DNA of 22,518 nucleotides from Actinomycetes bacterium (GTDB lineage Bacteria > Actinomycetota > Acidimicrobiia > Acidimicrobiales > Palsa-688), in contig JAKAZH010000002.1 in assembly GCA_021815935.1 (NCBI GenBank), positions 1 through 22,518 on the forward strand, read 5' to 3'. Made by a program: the position numbers and the translations under genes. Numbering within the stretch: position 1 is the stretch's first letter; each line of letters opens with the position of its first letter. Of this stretch, positions 16,574 through 22,518 are shown piece by piece. A model generated the notes under the pieces. That model saw nothing but the letters and a program-made list of their open reading frames with translations. It was not told where the DNA came from and searched no databases.

Positions 16574-16755
16574 AAGTGACGAATTTGGTCAGGATCGCGG
16601 TCTCCCGAAGATCGGGTACCAGCCCTCGCTTGAGAAACGTCACTTTTGGTACCCGATCTTGCGGTGATGAACATCGGGTACCAAAAGTGACGGAAAAACA
16701 ATCATTTTGGTCAATGAACGCGCGGCCCGTCGCGATCCTGGCCAAATTTGACGGC
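16574..16755. repeat. Palindromic intergenic repeat, copy B
   Basis: This non-coding block of roughly 175 bases is bounded by inverted arms at 16582-16599 and 16731-16748 that match at 17 of 18 positions. Inside is an exact 20-bp inverted pair, 16638-16657 and 16673-16692, with a 15-base loop. Three GGTACC motifs lie at 16615-16620, 16648-16653 and 16678-16683. On the reverse strand it shares GCGAGGGCTGGTACC, CGCGATCCTGACCAAA and gatcgggtaccaaaa exactly with copy A, and a 39-base module aligns without gaps at 32 of 39 positions. I infer a dispersed repeat family. Confidence 0.8.
16638..16692. terminator. Strong hairpin, possible bidirectional terminator
   Basis: A perfect 20-bp stem (cgtcacttttggtacccgat and its complement) with a 15-base loop sits between two convergent genes. 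It would fold in RNA from either strand. No U tract follows the stem on either side, so a terminator role is only possible; it is part of repeat copy B. Confidence 0.45.
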
Positions 16756-16797
16756 TTGCGGGCGGCTTCGGCGCTCCCGGCTGGATCCGCGCTTCGC

Positions 16798-16845
16798 CGG
16801 ACCTACCCTTCGTCAGACCTACCCTTGTTCGGACCTACCCGTCGA
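16798..16845. repeat. 16-bp tandem repeat running into the etfB stop
   Basis: Three near-identical units (cggacctacccttcgt-like) occupy 16798-16813, 16814-16829 and 16830-16845. The third copy includes the etfB stop codon (16835-16837) and its last codons, so the array may have grown out of the gene end. Confidence 0.85.
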
Positions 16846-17734
16846 GATAGCCGTTTTGGCGGAGGTAGGAGAGAAGCTCCTCTGCTGCTTCGCTCGCCGG
16901 CAGAGGTCCGAGCACACGGCTTGCAACCACGGGCTGCTCTGACCCTGTGATCGATAACAGGCGTTGATGGGCGTCGCCGGTAGGCGCTTCGACGCGTCTC
17001 GAACGGGGCCGGTAGGCGATTGGCGCCCCCAAGTGGACGGCCGCGCGCTGCGTTAGCCGAGACGATGCCGCCATCGCGGGGATCTCGGAGTCGGCGCACG
17101 TGAGGAGCGCCTCGAGGGTCGCTCGTCGAAGGCGTACCCCTGCTGCCTCCACTGACAGCACAGCCGGCCGGTCGACGACTATACGCTCCCGCCAACCACC
17201 GTCGAGACGCCTTTCCACGATCAGGGTCCCGTCAGATGACACTTGGATGGACACCAGCCCCAAGGCCTGTGGCAGTGCGAGCTCAGCTGCGAGCGCCCCT
17301 GGAAGTGTTCCAACCCCGTGTCGACTCGACAGGTCACCGCAAATCACCAGTGCAGGAGAACCGACCTTACGGATCGCAGCCGCCAACTGCTGCGCTACCA
17401 GAGTAGGGTCTCCGGCTATCTCGGCGGGGGAGAGCCTCCTGATGCAATCATGCTCACCGTGGGCGGCTTCGAAGGCGTCGATGCGACGAACGTCCACTCC
17501 GAGGGCGCGAACTTCTTGCAGCGAGGCGTCGATGTCTGGGGGTCCCACGGCGAGCGCCACCACCTTGGCGTCCCAGACGTCACCCACCCGAAGCGCGTGC
17601 TCGAGCGCGGCGGCGTCGGCTGCGCTCAACGCCGAACGACGCTCGTCGACGGTCACGCGCCCGGCGGCCGGATCGACCTCGGCCATAAGGTCGTCAGGGG
17701 CAAGGCAGACCACCACGAAATGCCGCTCAGCCAT
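16835..17734 (-). CDS. etfB: Electron transfer flavoprotein beta subunit, divergent type
   Basis: This 299-residue protein is an EtfB/FixA homologue that pairs with EtfA to carry electrons. The opening (ERHFVVVCLAPDDLMAEVDP) and the LSAADAAALEHALRV segment correspond to the EtfB start and its early helix, and LPGALAAELALPQALGLVSI corresponds to the family's substrate-protein contact region. It is more divergent than housekeeping EtfB, as in ETFs I recall being linked to mycofactocin. It ends with a YLRQNGYLDG tail. ATG 17734 overlaps the fixX stop by eight bases and gives the expected N terminus; ATG 17752 is an alternative. Confidence 0.85.
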   Translation of the reverse strand: MAERHFVVVCLAPDDLMAEVDPAAGRVTVDERRSALSAADAAALEHALRVGDVWDAKVVALAVGPPDIDASLQEVRALGVDVRRIDAFEAAHGEHDCIRRLSPAEIAGDPTLVAQQLAAAIRKVGSPALVICGDLSSRHGVGTLPGALAAELALPQALGLVSIQVSSDGTLIVERRLDGGWRERIVVDRPAVLSVEAAGVRLRRATLEALLTCADSEIPAMAASSRLTQRAAVHLGAPIAYRPRSRRVEAPTGDAHQRLLSITGSEQPVVASRVLGPLPASEAAEELLSYLRQNGYLDG

Positions 17735-18023
17735 GACGGAAGACCACTCCATGACCGCCCTCCGGGTAGCGCCACGTGATCGCTCCTTCGCTGTTGCAGA
17801 CCATGTAGCAGGTGCCGCACTCGAAGCACTCCTCGTAGTTGAAGAGGATTCCACCGTCGGAGGTCACGGCAAACAGGTTTGCGGGGCAGGCGGTGACACA
17901 TTCGCGGGTGCTGCAGGACCTGCACACGTCCGAATCGACAGTTATGTGGGCGCCGGCGGATACCCGGAACTCTACGGTCGCCATGCGTTCCGGAAGTGAG
18001 AACCCCTCTATCCGGACGCTCAC
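17727..18023 (-). CDS. fixX: FixX-like ferredoxin
   Basis: This 98-residue protein is a FixX-type ferredoxin that works with the FixC-like flavoprotein to hand ETF electrons to quinone. It has a first cluster motif CRSCSTRECVTACP (Cys34, 37, 42, 46) and a second CFECGTCYMVC (Cys66, 69, 72, 76), followed by ITWRYPEGGHGVVFRHG, the strongly conserved end of this family. Length is normal. The start is GTG 18023, whose GTGA overlaps the fixC stop. Confidence 0.93.
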   Translation of the reverse strand: MSVRIEGFSLPERMATVEFRVSAGAHITVDSDVCRSCSTRECVTACPANLFAVTSDGGILFNYEECFECGTCYMVCNSEGAITWRYPEGGHGVVFRHG

Positions 18024-19399
18024 CTGAAGGTCCTCACCGCATCGAGGCCGTCCTTCATGAGATCGCGCAAAGCCACCCGGTTGCGTCGCCTCGCACCGGC
18101 GAAGAGCCGTCGAAGCCCCGGCTTGGGCGCTGTGTTGTCGACCGTAAAAAGGCCTTCAGCGACGTCACAAACCAACCTCGTGTAGGAGCCTTGCACCCGC
18201 TCGGAAAGCACGAGGCCCGGCGCACGTCGCAGCCGGGAGTGGTCGGATAGCACGAACCCGGCTTCGAGCGCACGGCGGTATCCTGCCAGGCCGGAAGCAG
18301 AAACGTCGCCCTCCCGCAATGCCGACGCGGCAGCCTCGCCTGCCGCAAGACCGGCGCCGATCGCATAGTTGACTCCTTCTAGCCAGATTCCCGCCGCCAG
18401 CGTCATTCCGGCGGCGTCGCCGGCTACCAGAAGACCGTCGGATACGAGCTCCGGCATCGTGTCAAAGCCGCCTTCTGGGATCAAATGGGCCCCGTACTCC
18501 CTAATCGACGTGCCTCGCAAGTACGGCGCGATTGCCGGGTGCGCCTTGAAACCTTCGATCAACTCTTCAGGGCGGCGCTTGGAGCGCGCCAGGCCGTCGA
18601 GGCTAACTACGACGCCGACAGCGAGCGAATCGTGGTTCGTGTAGAGGAACCCTCCGCCAGGTACCCCTCCCGTAGCGCCGACCGCCTCGATGTCCATGCC
18701 CTCGCGCGGGCCGAGGCCGAAACGCTGTTCGATCAACTCGGGGTCGAGAGCCAGGACCTCCTTGGCGCCGAGCGTGTAGTGCGACGAGTCGTCGTGTGAA
18801 TGCAGGCCCGCCGATTTGGCAAGAAAAGAGTTGACACCGTCGGCGGCTACTACAACTCTCGCTCTGAGGTCCCCGCCGGGTCTGTCCGTTGTCACACCAC
18901 ACACACGGCCGCTATCGTCGCGAAGCAGGCCGGTGGCCACCGTTGAACATATGAGGCGCGCTCCTGCGTCGACCGCCTTCGAGGCGAGCCAACTGTCAAA
19001 ATCAGATCGGTAGACGGTAAAACCGTTGTAGGGGGCCGCGCCCCATGCCTGCGAGCGAACATCGACGGTCACGGCCTGCGTCGGCGTCATCACCATAGTC
19101 GAGCGGCGCACCACCCAGCGCTGCACTGGGACCTGCTCCCACCAACGCGCTTCGATACGCTCGAGGATCCGGCCGTAGACGACGCCGCCGTAGAGGTTCT
19201 TCGACCCGGGGAACGGTCCTCGCTCCAAAACCACGACGGAACGCCCGGCGCGCGCTAAGGCGTACGCGGCCGCCGACCCGGCCGGTCCGGCACCAACCAC
19301 CACAGCGTCGACGACCACAGGGGGGGCCGCCGGGGCGGCGTGTTCGGCCGTGTCAGCGCGTCGGGCTGCCGAGTCGGCGGACGTACCGGCCGGCCTCAT
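18020..19399 (-). CDS. fixC: FixC-like ETF:quinone oxidoreductase flavoprotein
   Basis: This 459-residue FAD protein belongs to the FixC / ETF-dehydrogenase family, which accepts electrons from ETF and reduces membrane quinone with the FixX ferredoxin. The dinucleotide motif VVVGAGPAGSAAA starts at residue 33 and the following strand ends in the usual acidic residue (VLERG). Later come PFPGSKNLYGGVVYGR, ARVVVAADGVNSFLAK and the second FAD motif LLVAGDAAGMTLA. The first 30 residues form an Ala-rich extension not seen in short FixC proteins. ATG 19399 overlaps the etfA stop by four bases. Confidence 0.93.
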   Translation of the reverse strand: MRPAGTSADSAARRADTAEHAAPAAPPVVVDAVVVGAGPAGSAAAYALARAGRSVVVLERGPFPGSKNLYGGVVYGRILERIEARWWEQVPVQRWVVRRSTMVMTPTQAVTVDVRSQAWGAAPYNGFTVYRSDFDSWLASKAVDAGARLICSTVATGLLRDDSGRVCGVTTDRPGGDLRARVVVAADGVNSFLAKSAGLHSHDDSSHYTLGAKEVLALDPELIEQRFGLGPREGMDIEAVGATGGVPGGGFLYTNHDSLAVGVVVSLDGLARSKRRPEELIEGFKAHPAIAPYLRGTSIREYGAHLIPEGGFDTMPELVSDGLLVAGDAAGMTLAAGIWLEGVNYAIGAGLAAGEAAASALREGDVSASGLAGYRRALEAGFVLSDHSRLRRAPGLVLSERVQGSYTRLVCDVAEGLFTVDNTAPKPGLRRLFAGARRRNRVALRDLMKDGLDAVRTFR

Positions 19400-20571
19400 C
19401 GCCTGCCTCCGACACCCGAGTCGGCGCCGACACTCGAGCCAAGGCCGACACTCGAGCCAACACCGACACTCGAGCCAACGCCGACACTCGAGCCAACGCC
19501 GACTCCGACGCCGAGCCTCCTCGCGAGCTCGGCGAGGACTGCGGGTGCGTCGGCGACGATCGCCAGGTTCGCCATGCGGGCCATGGGGGCTGAAGGGTCG
19601 ACGTTGACGCTCACGAGGTGCCTAACGTCGCCGATGCCGCCTGTGTGCTGGGTGGCACCCGAGATTCCGAACGCCACATACAGATCCGGGTCGACGCTCA
19701 CCCCTGTGGTGCCGATCTGGCGGTCGTGGCCGACCCAGCCGGCGTCACTTATCACTCGGGTTGCGCCGGCCGCCGCCCCTAAGGCTTCGGCTACGTCGCC
19801 AAGCAAGACGAACACCGCTCGTGCCTCGGCGTCGACCGGCGAACGTGGGACAAGTCCCGCCCCCCCGGCGAGCACCCGGGTCGCGTCGGCAAGGTCCATC
19901 GTCGACGGCTCGGGCGCTACCGAGTCGAGCACCTCCAGATCAGAGACGTCCCCGGTGGCGGCCGCCGGTGCTACATCGCCGGCCGATCGTGACGGCCTGG
20001 CAGGGAGCTCGACGATCGAGACACTTTCGCCGCCGACGTTCAAGTCGCTGCGCTTCGAGGGACGCCGCTCGGACCACAGCGTGACGATTGCGGGTGCCTT
20101 CGTGGCGGCCGGCACGACGACTCTGCCGTCGACCCGCAGAAGCTCCGCCCGCACGGTACCTTCGTCGGGGTCGTAACAGGCCTCGACGGATCCGCTGAGC
20201 AGCGGCCAGCCGAGACTGTGAGCGAGCAACGGGGCGAGGTCGCGCCCGTCCGGGGATGCCGGCAGGACAAGAAGTGACACAGCACGCACAAGCGGGGCGA
20301 CCGCGCGACAAAGCGACCTTGGCGACGTCAGCGACGGCAGAGTCCAAACTCGAAGGGCGCCGGACAAACGCTTCACGGCATCAGAGGTAGCGCTGCCTAC
20401 CAGCAGCACCGCGCCGTCGGCTTGCGCGACCGCCTCTTCGGCACCCGCCGGAAGCCTTCCGTCGCGCACGACAACGACAGCGAGGCACGCCGCGCCGATC
20501 TGCGAAGGCCGCTCGGCCCCTACGGCCATTACGTCGCCACCCGTCGTTGCCGGCGGTGGCCGGCGGGTCAT
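19396..20571 (-). CDS. etfA: Electron transfer flavoprotein alpha subunit
   Basis: This 391-residue protein is EtfA/FixB. The C-terminal FAD-binding domain is clear: IGTTGVSVDPDLYVAFGISG, then ATQHTGGIGD and VNVDPSAPMARMANLAIVAD (residues 286-340), matching the family motif. The N-terminal domain is diverged. After residue 353, where EtfA normally ends, there is a 38-residue Gly/Ser/Val tail encoded by an 18-bp tandem repeat. ATG 20571 overlaps the stop of the upstream oxidoreductase (ATGA); the frame open further upstream lies within that gene and has no ETF similarity. Confidence 0.92.
   Translation of the reverse strand: MTRRPPPATTGGDVMAVGAERPSQIGAACLAVVVVRDGRLPAGAEEAVAQADGAVLLVGSATSDAVKRLSGALRVWTLPSLTSPRSLCRAVAPLVRAVSLLVLPASPDGRDLAPLLAHSLGWPLLSGSVEACYDPDEGTVRAELLRVDGRVVVPAATKAPAIVTLWSERRPSKRSDLNVGGESVSIVELPARPSRSAGDVAPAAATGDVSDLEVLDSVAPEPSTMDLADATRVLAGGAGLVPRSPVDAEARAVFVLLGDVAEALGAAAGATRVISDAGWVGHDRQIGTTGVSVDPDLYVAFGISGATQHTGGIGDVRHLVSVNVDPSAPMARMANLAIVADAPAVLAELARRLGVGVGVGSSVGVGSSVGVGSSVGLGSSVGADSGVGGRR
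19426..19497. repeat. 18-bp tandem repeat at the etfA 3' end
   Basis: Four nearly identical 18-base units (gccgacactcgagccaac) span 19426-19497, with one base change in two of them, followed by a degenerate unit. On the coding strand they encode Val-Gly-Ser-Ser-Val-Gly repeats in the tail of EtfA. Confidence 0.95.
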
Positions 20572-22518
20572 AGGGCGACCCCGACGCGATGGCCTTCGAT
20601 TACCGCCGAGTGAGCCCGCCTCGGGGCCAAGCAGTCCCCGACGCGATGCACCTCGAACGCGGCACTGCGCAGCGCGTGCCAAAGGTCGTCGTCGGGGGCC
20701 TGGTGGGCCACGACGACCACCCAGTCGGCCGACCGAGTCACCGCAACGCCGGTTGGGTGATGCACGAGGCTCAACTGGAGTGGCCCGTCGCCGGCAGGTG
20801 TGACGCCCATCGCAACGAGGTCCGTCGACTGGCGGACACCTTTGCGACTCGCACGGATGTTCCAGGTCTCCAGGTCTAAGGTGACGCCGAGGTCCCCGCC
20901 GACGACCATCGCCGGCGTGAGGATCTCCACGGCGCACCCACGGTCGGCGAGAAGCTCCGCTACCGAAGTCGCTTGGTGAAAGCCGAGGTCGTCCACCACG
21001 ACCACAGAACCTGCCGGTGAGACGGTCCCTTCGAGCACGTCTCGGACATCCGCCACTCTGGCAGTCGAGTCGGCGGGGCCCGCCCACCACGGCCGAACCG
21101 GCCTCGCACCGGTCGCGACGACTACTGCGCCGGGTTCGAGGTCCTCGACGATCGAGGCGGTAGCGTCGACGCCTGTCATCACATCGACGCCGAGCTTGTG
21201 GGCTGCCGCAATAAGGTTTCGGGTGAGGTCACCGAACTCGGCGCGCGACGGTACGGAAGCTGCGAGCGCCACCTGGCCTCCGAGGCTGGGCCGACGCTCA
21301 AGGAGGGTGACGCGGTGACCTCGCTCGGCCGACGTGACCGCTGCCTGCAACCCGCCGGGACCACCGCCGACCACGACGACCTTACGGCGTTTGCGCCGCG
21401 GTGGCGCCACGGGCAACGACTCGCGCCCGGCAACAGGATTCTCGATACATCCGAGCCAGCGGTTGAGCCCCATGCGCCCGACGCATTCCTGATTGCACGA
21501 CAGGCAGGTGCGAATGTCGTTGGCTTTGCCGCTTCGCGCTTTGGCTGCGAAGTCAGCGTCGGCGATCTGGCCGCGGACCACCCCTACAAGGTCGCAGTAC
21601 CCCGCGGCGAGAGCACGCTCTGCCTGCAGAGGATCCTTGAAACGTCCGACCCCGATCACGGGCAGGGACACCGCGGAGCGGATAGCGGAGGGAATGTAAA
21701 GCGAGTAGCCGGGGGGTATCGCCATGCTCGCCTCGATGGTGTAGAGAGTTGCGGTGGCGACACCGATCGACGTGTTGATGTAGTCGACCGCTCCGCCGGC
21801 CTCGACCATCCTCGCCACCTCGACAGCGTCGTCGATGGTCGTCCCGCCGTCGATCAGCTCGTCGCCGCAGAGGCGAACGCCGAGCACCGGGCGTCTCCCC
21901 AGCGTGTCGCGTACAGCGGCGACGACCTCCAGTAGGAGCCTCGCCCGGTTGGCGAGCGAACCGCCGTAACCGTCCCTGCGTTTGTTCGTCGCCGGGGAGA
22001 GGAATCCGCGGACGATCGACGAGTGGGAGCACTGCAATTCAACCCCGTCGAAACCGCCGGCCAGGCAGTGCGAAGCGACCATCGAGTACCCAGCGACGAC
22101 CTCCGCTATCTCGGTCGCGTCGATCGACTTCGGGACCTCCCGAAAAAGCGGGTCCGGCACAGCGCTAGGCGCCCAAACCGGGAGCCGGGTGTACATCGAC
22201 GAGGCCTGCCCGCCGTTGTGGTTGATCTGTGCGAGTACCGGCACGCCGTATGAGTGGACGGCGTCGGTTATAGCCCGGTAACGCGGAACGACGTCGGGGT
22301 GAAACCCGTGGATGAGCTTCTCGTAGGGCCAGTCGGTGGGATGGGTCGAATGCTCCTCGGTGATGATGAGGCCTGCCCCGCCGGCGGCCCGGGCCGCGTA
22401 GTACGCAGCATGCTGCTCGCTCGGCCGGCCCTGCTGCGTCGCGTAGTTGGTCAAGTGCGCCGAGAAGACGATCCTGTTCGCCAAGCGAAGAGACCCGATG
22501 CTGATAGGAGAGAAAAGG
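20568..22518 (-). CDS. OYE/FadH-type flavin oxidoreductase, cut by window edge
   Basis: This protein, with about 650 residues visible, has the layout of 2,4-dienoyl-CoA reductase / trimethylamine dehydrogenase: an N-terminal old-yellow-enzyme FMN barrel, a 4Fe-4S site, and a C-terminal FAD/NAD(P) domain. The cluster motif is CLSCNQEC plus a fourth Cys in WLGCIENP (about residues 327-346 counted from the TTG at 22484). VVVVGGGPGGLQAA then marks the dinucleotide site. The frame stays open to the right edge, and translation before 22484 reads LFSPISIGSLRLANRIVFS, the family's normal N terminus, so the true start lies outside the window. Its etfA/fixCX/etfB neighbours recall the mycofactocin-associated OYE proteins; that link is inferred. 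Confidence 0.9.
   Translation of the reverse strand, partial: LFSPISIGSLRLANRIVFSAHLTNYATQQGRPSEQHAAYYAARAAGGAGLIITEEHSTHPTDWPYEKLIHGFHPDVVPRYRAITDAVHSYGVPVLAQINHNGGQASSMYTRLPVWAPSAVPDPLFREVPKSIDATEIAEVVAGYSMVASHCLAGGFDGVELQCSHSSIVRGFLSPATNKRRDGYGGSLANRARLLLEVVAAVRDTLGRRPVLGVRLCGDELIDGGTTIDDAVEVARMVEAGGAVDYINTSIGVATATLYTIEASMAIPPGYSLYIPSAIRSAVSLPVIGVGRFKDPLQAERALAAGYCDLVGVVRGQIADADFAAKARSGKANDIRTCLSCNQECVGRMGLNRWLGCIENPVAGRESLPVAPPRRKRRKVVVVGGGPGGLQAAVTSAERGHRVTLLERRPSLGGQVALAASVPSRAEFGDLTRNLIAAAHKLGVDVMTGVDATASIVEDLEPGAVVVATGARPVRPWWAGPADSTARVADVRDVLEGTVSPAGSVVVVDDLGFHQATSVAELLADRGCAVEILTPAMVVGGDLGVTLDLETWNIRASRKGVRQSTDLVAMGVTPAGDGPLQLSLVHHPTGVAVTRSADWVVVVAHQAPDDDLWHALRSAAFEVHRVGDCLAPRRAHSAVIEGHRVGVAL

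Larger units (their letters stand above)
16511..16834. other. Convergent intergenic spacer, non-coding
   Basis: This 324-base spacer separates the hypothetical membrane protein (+) from etfB (-). It holds a 14-bp triple repeat, palindromic repeat copy B, and a 16-bp triple repeat that runs into the etfB stop. No convincing gene, tRNA or promoter is seen. The strong hairpin inside copy B could terminate transcripts from both sides. Confidence 0.8.

Noticed and set aside
16551..16950. Open frames crossing copy B
   Set aside because: They run through hairpins and tandem repeats and antisense to etfB; no domain is seen.
20572..21090. Upstream extension of the etfA frame
   Set aside because: It lies out of frame within the OYE-type gene and is Arg/Gly-rich shadow sequence without ETF features.
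22482..22484. TTG as start of the OYE-type protein
   Set aside because: The upstream codons to the window edge encode the conserved LFSPISIGSL segment, so the start is outside the window.

Overview
The window is high-GC, densely coded bacterial DNA. The likely source is an Actinomycetota member, possibly class Acidimicrobiia. Supporting signs are the GC-rich codons, frequent GTG/TTG starts, a TAP-type exported peptidase, a MobA/FdhD pair and an unusual ETF / ETF-dehydrogenase / OYE cluster like those I associate with mycofactocin-using actinobacteria. The lineage is an inference. I see no rRNA, tRNA, CRISPR array or insertion sequence.

Layout, left to right. Bases 1-262 are non-coding and hold copy A of a palindrome-rich repeat. 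A GH38 alpha-mannosidase (-) is followed by a divergent cold-shock protein gene (+) ending in a 12-bp terminator hairpin. mobA-fdhD (-, overlapping) serve the molybdenum cofactor and formate dehydrogenase maturation. A 133-base divergent spacer made largely of 11-bp tandem repeats leads into tyrS (+), which overlaps a flavin-reductase-like gene by 4 bases. Next come an RNase D/HRDC gene with no standard start codon, a 60-residue CxxC protein (+), a convergent cysteine-rich protein (-), and a TAP-like lipoprotein alpha/beta hydrolase (+).

Genes from 11018 to 15051 (+) form a glycolate/D-lactate oxidase operon: glcD, glcE, glcF and a 68-residue unknown protein. The last junctions are 4-base overlaps. 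glcE is interrupted by a one-base frameshift at an A4 run and carries several expanded tandem repeats. A membrane-anchored, repeat-rich hypothetical protein follows. The 324-base convergent spacer 16511-16834 holds copy B of the same palindromic repeat, flanked by short direct repeats.

The right end (-, read from the right edge) is one tightly overlapping operon: OYE/FadH-type flavin oxidoreductase (cut by the window edge), etfA, fixC-like ETF:quinone oxidoreductase, fixX-like ferredoxin, etfB. Together they could move electrons from a flavin oxidoreductase or dehydrogenase through ETF to the quinone pool.

Two kinds of structure stand out beyond the genes: the two-copy GGTACC-containing intergenic repeat, and a striking habit of short tandem repeats, in frame inside at least five genes and also in spacers.
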